Positions 48,450 to 60,636 of a stretch of 63,777 bases of DNA are shown here, piece after piece. A model generated the notes under the pieces. It saw nothing but the letters and a program-made list of their open reading frames with translations. It had not been told where the DNA came from and searched no databases. Source of the DNA: Cristatella mucedo. Lineage: Eukaryota > Bryozoa > Phylactolaemata > Cristatellidae. Location of the stretch: positions 1 to 63,777 of the forward strand of contig WPIO01000379.1 in assembly GCA_009760855.2 (NCBI GenBank). Reading direction: 5' to 3'. Numbering within the stretch: the stretch's first letter is position 1; each line of letters starts with the position of its first letter. A program made the position numbers and the translations under genes.

Positions 48450-49095
48450 CATGCAGACCCTCAATGTCTACATATAAGGAGGTCACTAGTGACCTCGTCA
48501 TGAAGTTCTTCTCCCAATCATAGAAGACAACTAGTCTTCTGGACCATCTTCCCACCTGGACAAAGACCATCTGAGGAACCTCTGGCACATGAGGTACCTC
48601 AGGGATCTGTGCTTGGTCTTGCTCTTTTCACGGCTTATAGTCTCCCTCTTGCAAATGTTATGGCCGAGTGCAATCTAAGCTTTCACTTGCATGCAGATGA
48701 GACTCAGTCGCACCTTTGCTTTGATCCTTCCTAGCCCTGTAGCACATTGAATTCTTTCGACTCCATTGCTGCATGTATTGACGACATCCCAATCGATGGC
48801 AGAAAATGTTATTAAGTTGAAGGCTGACAAAATCAACTGACTAGTTATGGGCAAGCAAAGTTTGATTCAGATTTTGGACATTCCGAGGCTCGTCATCGGA
48901 TCTGCCATCAGATTTTTTTTTTGAATCTGGACGAAATCTAGGTGCCATATTCCAAAGTGACATTTCATTAGACGAACACATCAGATTCACCATCAATTCT
49001 GCCTACTTTCAGCTACAAAACATTGCTAAGCTTCGGGATTATTTAGACAGGGATACCACATCGAAATTGGAAAATGCATTTTGGACATATGCATT
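48450..49095 (+). pseudogene. LINE-A RT fragment
   Basis: Plus strand. The RT part from 'ggtacctcagggatctgtgc' (GVPQGSVLG region) through an H-for-Y variant of FYADDTQ ('cacttgcatgcagatgagac', His-Leu-His-Ala-Asp) to the thumb, stopping at 49095 where a minus-strand LINE-A begins. Confidence 0.7.
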
Positions 49096-50227
49096 TAACG
49101 TACGCTGCAAAGAGAAACACGATTCAATGGTAAGTAATACCGTGCTTGATAAACAACAGAAATAATGCGGTTAGGGGTAAAATGCACAGGGTCAGCATGC
49201 AAGTGTGGTTTTTGGCAGCATGCACAGTGTCAGCGTGCCTAAGCTCATAAAAGATGAGTGAAAGACACCCACTACATGCAGTCCTAAATATATGTTTTAA
49301 GTTCTTTTTCAATGCGGTCAAGTCAAGAGATGCTCTGACGAAAGTTGGGACTGAGCTCTAGCCTCTGGGATATTACGCACTAAATGCATGGACTTCAAAG
49401 GATTTGAGGTTTGTACGAGGTATGGATAAACTACTAGATTCCAAAAAGTGAGTGATGCCACGCTTGGCCCGCTTGGGGAGTAGATCTGAGATATAGGCTG
49501 AAGCCATAGAATTGGGCTACCTAAAAGTGAGCGACAAAACCTTGAGGTCGATCCCATGCTTGACCGATAGCCAGTGCAGTTCAGCGACAAGTGACGTGAT
49601 GTGGCAGCAGCGAAGCTGGCGATAAACAAGGCTAGCTGCAACACCCACAGCAAATGAGTCTAGAGAATTCGATGAGCTCGAAGCCTGGTAGGGATCAAAT
49701 CAAAGGTACACTGAGTGTCATCCAAATAGAACTGAAAGCCTAGATTATGCTTGGCAATCACATCGGCAAGAAAGATAGTATAAACCGTGAAAAGAACCGG
49801 AGGACCTAGCACGATGCCCTGTGATAGCTCATACTTTAGAGGTAGCTCGGATGATCTTTGTTCATTCACATCAATACTCAGGATTATCCCACTGAGATAG
49901 GACCAGCATGGATACTCTATTCATATCTGCATTCCTCAGAAGTTCATTTTACACCCTATGCAATGCTGATTCTGTGTAGGGATTGGCTCTAAAGGCAGAC
50001 GGGAACTTACTAGCAAGGTTTAAAGTTTCAATATGTCGGTTCAGCTGCTCAGACACGACTCGTTCCAGTATCTTTAGTAGGACTGGTAGAAGTGAGACAG
50101 GCGGTAGCTGCTGAAGTTCTCTGGGTGTAGTCTTGCTTTCTTGAGAAGCCCCCAGACAACAGCTTTTTGAAAGGAGGTGGGACAAAACCTAAGACTAATG
50201 ACATATTAATGATGATAGTTATGCATA
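49096..50227 (-). pseudogene. LINE-A, RT to 3' end
   Basis: Minus strand. RT at about 49660-50220 (QRSSELPLKYELSQG, FQFYLDDTQ: the YADD Ala is Leu) and C-terminus and 3' UTR at 49096-49650. Thumb sequence is partly deleted between 49650 and 49700. It meets the preceding plus-strand copy tail-to-tail. Confidence 0.8.
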
Positions 50228-50545
50228 GCAAAATATATAAATGAGTATTGTCATCGTAAAAGCGATAGCCTATTCCATGGGCTAGAATTTCCTTTTCCTG
50301 ATGTTAATCATAAATTGAGAACAGCAAGGAACCGAGGACGGACCCTTGTAAACCTCCATAAGTGACTGGTTTGGTGGATGAGACTTAAAGACCACACGAC
50401 ACGATTTGATTTCCCTCGCCTGAGAGATCAATCGTCGTTCTCAATTGTTTAAGTAGGATGACGTGATCGGCACTGTGTAAGGCAGCTGATAGATCTAGCA
50501 GAGCTAGGGCAGCGACTTTCCAGTCCTTGGAGCTCCATCAGTACT
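50228..50545 (-). pseudogene. LINE-B RT fragment
   Basis: Minus-strand match to the LINE-B RT palm ('ttgagaacagcaaggaaccg', 'gatcaatcgtcgttctcaat'). It follows immediately on a LINE-A RT of the same orientation, so the two families are joined within related domains. Confidence 0.7.
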
Positions 50546-52664
50546 ACTCTCCACTCTAGTCAATCGTTGCGCATGTGCCTGTGGCTATATACTAGTACTT
50601 GGAATGGTGTCCATAAGCAAGCAAGTGAATCTGAGGTGACGTTTCTGTTGGTGTGCTGATGAGAGATTAGAGTTACTTACTAACGACTACACACTAGAAA
50701 TGAAGGTTCCAGAGTACTGCCAAGTATGTGCTCTCGAAGTGCTTGCTTATAGCAACCTATACACACAACACGAAATCCGTATGATTAGAGATCATTTTAC
50801 CCTATAATAAGCTTATTTCGTCAGCTAGTCGGTCCTTAAGTTGTTGATTGTATGTCTACGTGAAGCAATCGATTGAAAATCTGTAGTAGTGTAACGACGG
50901 TACCGCAACGGTGATTTTCAAAACGATCGTTCGCATTCGCAGCTTCAGCAAGCACACTAGAGCTCAAATTGAGCATTTTAAATGCTACTACTTTTCTGGC
51001 CACTACACTTAAGAGCCAGCCTCTGGGTCTTAGCCTGGGTTGGGGTAAGGTGCTGGCTCTTCATTACCAGGTCGCTTATTCAAAGACTGATGTCGAAAAT
51101 CTTGGCAATATCTTCAGCTGCAAACGGCTGATAGCTCTTACCATTTCCAGCTTTGGTATAAAAAGGTAGATCAAATAGCTAACCGATTTTGGTCAGAGTG
51201 GCTATGGCATTCCAGCAGCTTGGGCTTTTTGCAATACGACCCTCTTTGCTGTTGCCGACTTGACCACTTGGTCTTATGGTGCTTAGTGGCTACTGCTTGA
51301 GCCAATGAAGTTGGTGTGTTGGAAAGCTGCCAGAGTAAACATAACCGACCGGAAGTTAGCTTTCACCTGCCTTTGGTGAGTAGTAAACAGGCATTAAAAG
51401 AATGTGCCGATAACTCAGCACGGGAGCATACTACGTAGCTGATATAAGATTAAAGATGGTCAGCACGTCCATACGATCACTATGCACAATTTAAAGCTGA
51501 TTCCCTACCCAGCACTGCTAAATGCAGTGATGTCACAAAATGAGATTTTGCTGTATCCTGTTGTAAGTAGGGCCGGCCTGCCAGATACTACAGCTGAAAC
51601 TCGGGCCTACCTTACAAAACAAAATTTAAGTTTCTTTCGTCCGAGATTAGTCACGGGAGCCGGCTACTTTCCACGTGCAATCCGTAGTTTCCTACCGACA
51701 TTTCGAACAGCCGAAAATTGGGAAAATAGGAAAAGGACGAGCACACTATAAAGACCTATACACAAGACCTTTCGAGTGGTACGAGAAAAACAAGTGACAA
51801 AAGAAGCCATTCGATGCTACATTCCCAAATATCAACCTGGACGTAACACTAGAAAAACTCCGACGCAAGGAAGGGACTGGACAAGCATTCTAATAGCTTT
51901 TTGGCATCAAAGCTCATCGTAGGCCTTACTTGAAACATATAATAAAACTGACTGAGACGAAGGTAAGATTCAAGCTCCTTACGACCTGATTCACGACCCA
52001 GAAGTATTCTCTCGAAGTAGGCTGAGATCACCAGCTAGACTCGGCTTACCACTCGGTCACTGGACACTCTGGCTTGCTTTACAAAGCAATAACAAAACTT
52101 CTCGTGATTCGTCACGGACCTGAGCTACTAATCAACGCTTAATGAATGAAAGGTAAACCGGCAAGGAGCACTGAAAAAAAGTAAAATAGGAAGAAGACAA
52201 AGTTGAGCACTACCATTTGTTGTTTTTTGCAAATCGTGGCTGATATTGTGCATGTTATCACTGAAAAATTTAACAAGCTCCACTTTAGCTTATGAAAATC
52301 GCCTATAATAGGATTTAGTCCTGCAGATTGCAGTAAAAATTGCCTCAATGATATTTATGTTACCATTAATCTTATAATCTTCATACAACCAAAATGGTGC
52401 AGAAGTTATTACTACATTGCTGCTTTGAAAGATGCCAGTGCTGCATTCACAAGTTCCTCAGGCCTCAGGATTTCTGAAGTACAGGGGATACAAAAGAGGT
52501 GACGTGCAATGATGTAACCTGCAATGTAGACTTACGGGCCCGTACTCCGAACGTCCAAAAGAAACAACCTCATTTAGTCGAAGGTAGCCAAAAAGCAAAT
52601 GCAAGTGAATGGTATGTCCATGCTACTTTACTATTGGCAGCTGCAACAGATCTAGGTGCAGTGT
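50546..52664. other. Unassigned
   Basis: About 2.1 kb with no recognised gene or repeat; the longest open frame is under 90 codons and has no motif. Confidence 0.3.
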
Positions 52665-52980
52665 TGGCTATACACAGTGGTATAGAGTGCTTGCCTAAGC
52701 AAGTTAAACGTGAATGTAGTCGATGACCAGGGTCATGGGCTAAAACCCTGTGGCATTTGTGAAGTAATCGAATTGAGATGAAAACATACTAGCTGACTTT
52801 AACGGCCTCTTTGTATAGCATCAGAAGAGCCTTAAATGCTACCAACACTGCCCCCAGTTGCAATAAACGATGGCAGCACTGCAGGATTCGAATCCACAAC
52901 CGCGGGACCGAGGTTACCAAAAGCAAAGCCTAACCTAGTGGGCCGTCACTGCTCTTAGGGTGCTATACAAATTAATTATA
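52665..52980 (+). mobile_element. SINE S2-like copy split by S1
   Basis: A worn S2 head (CAGTGGTATAGAGTGCTTGCC at 52676-52696, GGGCTAAAACCC at 52738-52749) precedes the S1 insertion, and an S2/LINE-A-type tail ('cttagggtgctatacaaatt') follows it at 52953-52980. Confidence 0.5.
52791..52950 (-). mobile_element. SINE S1 copy
   Basis: On the minus strand: GTGACGGCCCACTAGGTTAGG, box B GGATTCGAATCC (52884-52895, palindromic), and a body ending 'aaagaggccgttaaagtcag'. It lies within the S2-like element. Confidence 0.8.
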
Positions 52981-53614
52981 AGTGTATGAGTGAGCAAGTA
53001 CCTACGTTTGTGTGTGCATTACATATATGGGTCTGTCTGTGGCTATCCAACGACAAGGCTATACAAGGCAATACAAGGCTCATCGTTGGATTGAACGACC
53101 TTCGAAATAACAGAGTGGTTGAGAGAAGCCTGACCGGTGACCAATGAAGACTCTCAAAAGTCTGAGAAAGCCTTTAGGGCCAATCGCAACCTGCTGAGGT
53201 GGCAAGGGGCAACAAAAAAGTGGCGATTCCAGGACTACAATTACATCAGATTTTAGTCATTTAGACAGCAATCAAAAATTGAGCTGCATGCCGTGCACTA
53301 GCACAGCATATACCCAGCATTCACAGGACAGCCTGCATCACGACCTACTTTTTGGTAGCTTGAATCCGATGAGCATTTCAGTCGAAGACATTCCGGTTGA
53401 CCACTTCCACTGCCCCGAACTCCAGGCACCTACAATAATAGGAGCTAGTAATAGGTTCTTGAACTGCTACTGTAGCTAGCAGCAAGTATGCAAAACGATA
53501 ATCGTACCTGTTAACTATAGGAAAGTGTACAAAAGAGATTTATAGAGACCCGTGACTCACTTAGCTACAGGCTGAGGGTAACACCAGAGCGAGCTATCAC
53601 ATTGAGTAACAAGA
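52981..53614. other. Unassigned
   Basis: No gene recognised. A short direct repeat 'acaaggctatacaaggcaatacaaggct' lies at about 53051-53080. Confidence 0.35.
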
Positions 53615-56600
53615 AGTTATGATAATGGCTTTAAGGCAGAAGTGCTGCTTGGAGCATTCCTCCCAGCTCTAAAGGGTGGCCTCGGGCGACTCCTAGCAAT
53701 GTGTGGACCTTTACTTGATTTCTCCGTAACACCTTCGGGTATTCCGCTGCTATCTTCGCTGTGACTATTTACGAGCTGTCCTCGGATATGGTACACAAAA
53801 CAGGACCTGCTTAGCATAAGATGCGATGTCGCCATTAGTTGGTACCTACCAGCGGGCCTTTTCCAGCGTATCAGTGAGAACTATCCTGCATCCTGCGTTC
53901 TCCCTATCAAAGGCTCGGCTATCAAACCTATGACTTGTAAGTTTAAAGTTCTGAATAGTACTTGTTGCTGTAGTAGCCCATCTGCCGCAGCCCAGCACGT
54001 TGTGAAACGTCGTCCGACGGCCCTTAACAAGGTCCAATTCAAATTCGAAGAGCCTGCGTCTGTCGGGCCGGAAGCAAACGGTAAAGAATAGAAGCCACTT
54101 CATCGCCGTCGCACAGTTGTTGGACAGCCTCTTAAATTCAGCCCACTAAATGTCCGTTCTCTAAAAACCAAGGGGTTACTTATCCTCGATCAGGTGGTCT
54201 ACGAGAAGCTGGATGCATATCTTCTTACCGAAACCTGGATGACGCCTTGCTCAAGTAGCTGTATTTCCGAGACCACCCCACCCGGGTTCTCATTCTATCA
54301 GTCCATGCGTTCTGACAAGGTTGGTGGCGGGTTGCAATTGTATTTAGCGAATGGTTTGGCTATAAAATGTGCAGTTTCTCACATGGGTCATCGTTTGAAT
54401 CGGTTGCTATCATGTCTTCATCAAGGACAATGCATCTCACCGTAGTGATATACCGGCGTCCTTCTGGCTGTCTAAACTTGTTTATAGAGGAGTTTTGAGA
54501 GTTCCTCGCTAGAATATCTGCCTGTGACCGGCCGTTAGTGATTGTAGGAGACTTCAATATTCACGTTGACAACCCTAGCAACAGCTAGGTCTGCTCATTT
54601 CTTGACTGTCTGGAGAATTTTGGTTTAGCCCAACACGTTAATCATAGCACCCACGTCGGTGGCCACATTCTAGATCTCGTGATCACTAAGGATGTCCTCC
54701 CAACTGACTTTTTAGTGTGCCCACTGACCCTCTCAGATCATTGTTCGGTCTCGTTTGCTGTTCCTGCTCCCTCGTACGTACAGGGCAATGTCGAATTTGC
54801 CAATCGACGTAACTTACGAAGCATTGATGTGAACAAATTTTTTAAATCTGTTTGTGATGCAGATCTTCTTGATCTGCTTTCAGACTCGACCGGCAGCCTC
54901 GATACCCTTCACTGATGTGATGAACATGACACTCAGGAGTGCTCTTTACAAGCATGCTCCCGTTGGCTCTATCCGTGTTCAAAGTCGTCGTGATTCCTTT
55001 CAATTTACAAAAAAACTCCTTAAGATGTGTCGGGTTAAGCGCAGGCTAGAACGTGGTTTCGAGAAATCGGGGTCTGAAGCAGATCTAGTCAATTTTAAAG
55101 ACTTCCTTCAAGTTTACACCCGAAAGCTTTAAAAAACCAGTGCATTTTTTCATAAGAAAGCTGAATTCCTGTCATTCGGACACTAAACAGATTTATAAGG
55201 CAGTAGATTATTTACTGGCCAATGCTGCGAGGTCTTACTCCCCAGATATTAAGGGCTCAGCCAAAAAGTTTTCAGCCTTCTTTACTGAAAAATGTGTGCA
55301 CATTCGTGCCTCCATTAGGCCACCTCTAACCAAAGTTATAGCCGTTCCTCAACCTGTGACCTTTCTTAAAACGTTCTCCGATGCTTCTGCCTGTGATGTG
55401 GCTGCCCTAATACGGTCTAGAAAAAAGAGCTCGTCTCCTGATGACCATATACCTTCATCTCTGTGGTCTTCACTGGCAGACCAACGTATCCCTGCCATAA
55501 CCAAGATTTTTATTGCTCTTTGGGAAAAGGGGTCGTACCCAAGTCGGCAATCGTTAGACCTTTTCTTAAAAAGCCTGGATTAGACACAGAGATCCTAGCA
55601 AACTATCGGCCAGTTTCCCTTCTTCCGTTCTTATCAAAGATTCTTGAAAAAATTGTTGCTAAGCAGCTAGTTGAACATATTGAAAATAATGGAATGTCAG
55701 AAACATTTCAATCAGGGTTCAAGAGGCAGCACTCTACTGAAACTGCTCTTCTACGTGTTAACAATGAAATTCTACGTGGCAACGACGACGGGAATGTCAC
55801 TGCCCTAGCTCTGCTAGATCTGTCTGCTGCCTTCGACACCATTGATCACGAAGTTATGATAGAACGATTGAGAACAACGATTGGTCAAGCAGACGAAGCA
55901 CTGGCGTGGTTTAAATGATACTTGTTTGATCGTGTTCAAGCCGTGTCGTGTGGGGGTCGAGTCTCGGACACGAGAAGGGTCACCTGTAGAGTCAATCAAG
56001 GGTCTGCACTCACTCCCTTGCTGTTCTCCATTTGCACACAACCTCTGGGAAAAGTGATTAGGGCCAATGGAATAGGATATCACTTCTATGCTGACGATAC
56101 TCAGTTGTATTTGTCATTTAAACCGTCGGAATCTGCTGCAGCAACTGAGAAATCGAAAGCTTGCTTTGCCGATATTTAATCCTGGTTGTCGGAAAACCTC
56201 TTGAAATTAAATGACGATAAAACCGAACGGCTGCTCATAGGACACCCTAAACGTGTGGCTGGATTAAAAGGCTTTGCTATTCTAATAGATGATGGTATTT
56301 TGCAACCTTCACCGCTTGCTCGTAAATTAGGTGTCATGTTCGACAGCTGCCTTGAAGTTAAAAGCTTCATTCAGAAGACTGCCTCTACAGCTAGCCATCA
56401 TATCCGACCCTATCCAAGAATAGGAGCTGTCTCCCACAGTGGCCTTGGAAACATTTGACTAGCTCTTTAGTTCTGCCTCGGATATAGTATTGTAATTCCC
56501 TTTTGGCTGGGCTGCCAAAGAAAGCTATTATGCCACTACAGCGGACTATGAATATCGTTGCAAGGATGGTATTCAAATCCCGGCGGTTTAAGCACGTGTC

Positions 56601-57125
56601 TCCATTGCTGAAAGAGCTAGGATGGTTGCCGGTTGAGCGAAGGATACAGAGCAAAGTTCTTATGCCGACCCACAAACCCGCCATGGCTTGGCTCCTTCGT
56701 ACCTAGCTGAACTGGTGCACCGGCTTCAGCCTGTTCGTGCCCTCAGGTCCTGTGTGGACAATAAATTAGTTGTCCCATTCCTCCGCTTAAAGACAGTTGG
56801 CGACAGAAGCTTTAGCTATTCATGTCCTAGACTGTGGAACTCGCTTCCACAATTCTTTCGTAACGACAACTACTCTCCTACTGCCGACTATGACACATCC
56901 TTTTCAGCGGTCCTGAGCTGCTACTTCTATGCTACTCACTACCTCAACTGCTCTCCTGACTCTGCTATGCTTCCCACTTTCTCTTTGTTGCGTAAGACGA
57001 AGTCTATTGGCTACCGAATGCGTGCCGAACGCAGCTTAGGCTGTGAATGCGCTATACAAAACTCTCCTGCGTAACACCCACATGGTCTTAATGACTTTGT
57101 ATAGTTACAGACGGATATACATAGC
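53615..57125 (+). pseudogene. LINE-B copy, near full length
   Basis: The most complete LINE-B in plus orientation. Endonuclease at 54090-54790 (LTETWMTPC, then GDFNIHVDNPS near 54555, LTLSDHCSVSF near 54725), linker at 54850-55450, RT at 55463-56458 (NYRPVSLLPFLSKILEK, DLSAAFDTIDHEVMI, FYADDTQLYLSF) and C-terminus at 56503-57074 with 3' UTR. Stops near 55917 and 56178 and frameshifts near 54445 and 55583 mean it cannot encode a working protein. The (ATTAC)n tail is worn at 57110-57125. Confidence 0.9.
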
Positions 57126-57329
57126 CAAAGATTAATGGCCAGCGAAAGAACACATACAGCTATCCATTTTTACTGCCATGCGGCAGCAGTGGCATAACAC
57201 ACTGCTCTAGACAGGTCGATCGGTAAAATCTGCGTAAAAAACCATCACGGAAAATTCCAAATACAAGAACTATGCGACAATTTTCTATGAACATGGATCT
57301 TGAGTTCCTTTCCAATAAACTAAGCTAGC

Positions 57330-60300
57330 GACCTTATTTATGAAAATGGAATTGATATGCTAGCTCTGACCGAAACTTGGCTAAAATCTTTAAACTGCCC
57401 GACCATTAAAGAAGCACCCCATCTGGTTTCTCGTTCTGTCGCACCCCCAGATCAATTAAAACCGGATGTGGAGAGGCTATTATCGGGCGCTCGAAATTTA
57501 ACTTCTAGCCTTGAAATCAACTTGAAATTTGTGGTACAATCGAAGAAGTCTTTTGAATCGATTGTCTCGGCCGCATTCGAAAAGAAGCTACCGATAGTCG
57601 CAGTAGTCTATCGCCGACTAGGTACCAAATCCTCTTTATCTCAGATTTTTCCGATCTCATTTCGATTCAGTGTGCAAGAAATCGAGCCTTCCTCATTATG
57701 GGTGATTTCAACGTTCACTTTAATAACTTATCTGAAGCTTTCCGCACCTTGTTTCGTGCATCGACTGACTCATTGTCTCTTAAGGCTCATGTGCATGGCT
57801 ATACTCACATCAAGGGTCACTTAGTCCAGCAGATTTTCTCATACAACTGCACTTTGTCATCACCACTTATTTCCGAATCCTGCTTATCTGACCAAATTCA
57901 GATCTTATTCAATCTACAGTGTGTCCACCTCCTCCTCTAAAATAACCTGTGAATGGCGAAACATCAAGACCCTTGACATCGATGTTGTCCGTGCTACAAT
58001 ATCTGCTTCACCTTCGCTGGTCAGTCCTCCCTCCAATCTATTATCGATGGTAGATAATAATAATACTATAATTGATAAAAATGCAGTTGGTAAAGCACAC
58101 TCGGACAACCTAATCTATCCCGTGGGGCTTTGCATTTCCTGCAAAGGAAAATGCAATTCAATGGTAAATAATATCATGCTTGATAAACAAACAACATTGT
58201 TAGGGGTGTCATGCACAGGGTCAGCATGCAAATGTGGTTAGTGGCAGAATGCACAGTCTCAGCGCGCCTAACCACATGAAGGACGAGTCACAGTGACCCA
58301 CTAAATATTGTCCTAAATAGGAGTTTTAAAAATTTTTTTTAAATGTGGTCAGGTCAGGGGATGTTCTGACGCCAGTCAGGAGGGGGAGTTCCAGGCTTTG
58401 TTACCATACGAACTAAATGCACGGTCTCCAAAGGACTTGAGGTTTCTGCAGGGTGTTTGTAGACTTTCAGATTCCTAAAAGCAGGTGGTACGACGCTCGG
58501 CTTGATGGGAAAGTATGTCTGAGAGATAGGCTGGAGCCAAAGAATGAAGTGATTTAAAAGTGAGCGACAAAAGCTTGAAGTCAATCCGTTGCTTAACTGG
58601 TAGCCAGTGCAGGTCAGCTGGAAGCGAAGTAATGTAGTTACTGCGACACCCACGACAGACAAGCCATGCTGAGGAGTTTGGCACCAGCTGCATTAGCCTG
58701 ATCGAACAGCCCGGTATGCCAATAAACAGTGAGTTGCAGAAGTCGAGACGGGTTGTCACGAATGCATGGACCAACTTGATGTGGTATCCTTGTCCAAAGA
58801 AGTCCGAAATTTGGTATAGGTACGAAGCTGAAAATAGGCAGATGTGCCTATGGAGCTGATGAGATAGCTTCAGCATGACACTAGCTGAAAAGCTCGACGA
58901 GTTTGCACCTCTGACAAAGCCAACTGTGCAGCCCAGCCCCGACGGCCTATGGTTTACCACAGACATTAGACTAGCTAGGTGTACTAAGCACAAGCTTGAA
59001 AAAGCATAAACAAGATCTGGACTGACTGTCCATCGACAGGCATGTAAAGACTACTGTAGGTTGTACCAATCGATCCTGTCAAAGGCCAAATCCAGCTTCA
59101 ATAGAAACATTGTTGAATCTTGGTACCACAATCAAAAAATGCTGATGTCAACGATCAACCATCTCCTTAACCGCTCCCAGACTAGCTTCTTAGCTGATTA
59201 TCCTTGTAACTATCTCGCCGATTGCATCTCTTGATACTGTGTGCAGAAGATAGAGAAGGTCAGGGAATCTATTCCTGCGATGACAACATCCCCACTAAAA
59301 TGCTGTCCCCAAATTCCTCGCTGCACCTCAAAGTCTACATTCAAGCAGGTCACTAGTGATCTAGTCCTAAAGTTCGTATCTCAATCAAAGAAGACGACAT
59401 GTCCTCTGGACCCTATTCCCACCATCCTGCTCCTACGTTGCATTGATCTGTTGCTGCCATGCATAACGAACATCACTAAAATGTCATTAGCTACAGGTCA
59501 TGTCCCAGCACCTTTCAAACCAGCTGTAGACAGGCCACCTCCCAAGAAAGCAACACTAGACCAAGAGAACTTAAGCAACTACGGCCGGTCTCCCTTCTAC
59601 CGTTCCAATCAAAGACAGTGGAATGGGTCGTGGCGGACCAGCTGAACTCATATATTGAAACATCACACCTTGCTAGTAAGTTTCGACCTGGCTTTGGAGC
59701 TAATGATTTCACAGAGTCAGCATTCCTACGGGTATACAACGACCTACTTAGGAATGCAGACATGAGTAGAGTGTCTCTGCTTCATTTGCTCGATCTATCG
59801 GCAGCTTTTGATACCATTGATCATAAAGTTCTTCTAAAGTGCCTCTCATCTCGCCTGGGCATCACTGGCACAGCTCTGCAGTGGTTCAGGTCCAATCTCA
59901 GTGGAAGTATCCAGAGTATTGACGCTAATGGACAAAGATCATCTGAAGTACCTCTGAAATATGGAGTACCTCAGGGCTCCGTGCTAGGTCCGGTTCTTTT
60001 CACGGTTTATACTCTCCCTCTTGCTGATGTGATATCCAAGCACAATCTAGGCTTTCACTTCTATGCGGATGACACTCGGTTGTACCAATGCTTTGATCCC
60101 TCCCAGCCTTCGAGCACCTCAAATTCTCTCAACTCACTTGCTGCATGCATTGATGAAATCCGCACATGGATGGCAGCAAATTTTCTAAAACTAAACGATG
60201 ATAAAACTAACTTACTAGTTATGGACAAACCCAATGTGATTAAAAGATTTGAAAGGCTGTCTCTCAACATTGGCTCTGCCAGCATATCTCCAGTTGATTC

Positions 60301-60636
60301 AGCTCGAAATCTAGGTGTCATATTCCAAAACGACCTCTCGTTAGACGACCACATCAGCTCCACAGTCAAATCTGCCTAATTTCAGCTTCGCAACATTGCT
60401 AAATTTCTGGCTTGTTTAGATAAGGATACCACCTCAAAGTTGGTCCATGCATTCGTGACATCCTGTCTCGACTTCTGCAACTCACTGCTTAATGGCCTAA
60501 CGGTATGTTCGATCAGGTGATGGCAGCTAGTAAAAAACTCTGCAGCTAGGCTTGTCTGTCGTGAACGTCGCAGTTGCCACATTACTCCACTTCTCGCTGA
60601 CCTGCACTGGCTACCAGTCAAGCAACGGATTGACTT
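57330..60636 (+). pseudogene. LINE-A copy, near full length without 3' end
   Basis: Endonuclease at 57357-57940 (LALTETWLKS, then GDFNVHFNN after a frameshift), linker at 58867-59200, RT at 59500-60379 and the start of the C-terminus to 60636. A 253-codon open segment (59618-60379) keeps DLSAAFDTIDHKVLL, GVPQGSVLGPVLF, FYADDTRLY and FLKLNDDKT, so the catalytic Asp pair is intact. A minus-strand LINE-A (58057-58861) is inserted between the endonuclease and linker. At 60636 it changes directly into another LINE-A's endonuclease end. Confidence 0.88.
58057..58861 (-). pseudogene. LINE-A inserted antisense in LINE-A
   Basis: 5'-truncated minus-strand copy with (AAT)n at 58057-58065 and a C-terminus at 58354-58800. 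AGATA flanks it on both sides (58052-58056 and 58862-58866), and the uninterrupted copy at 60810-60816 has it once. Confidence 0.9.
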
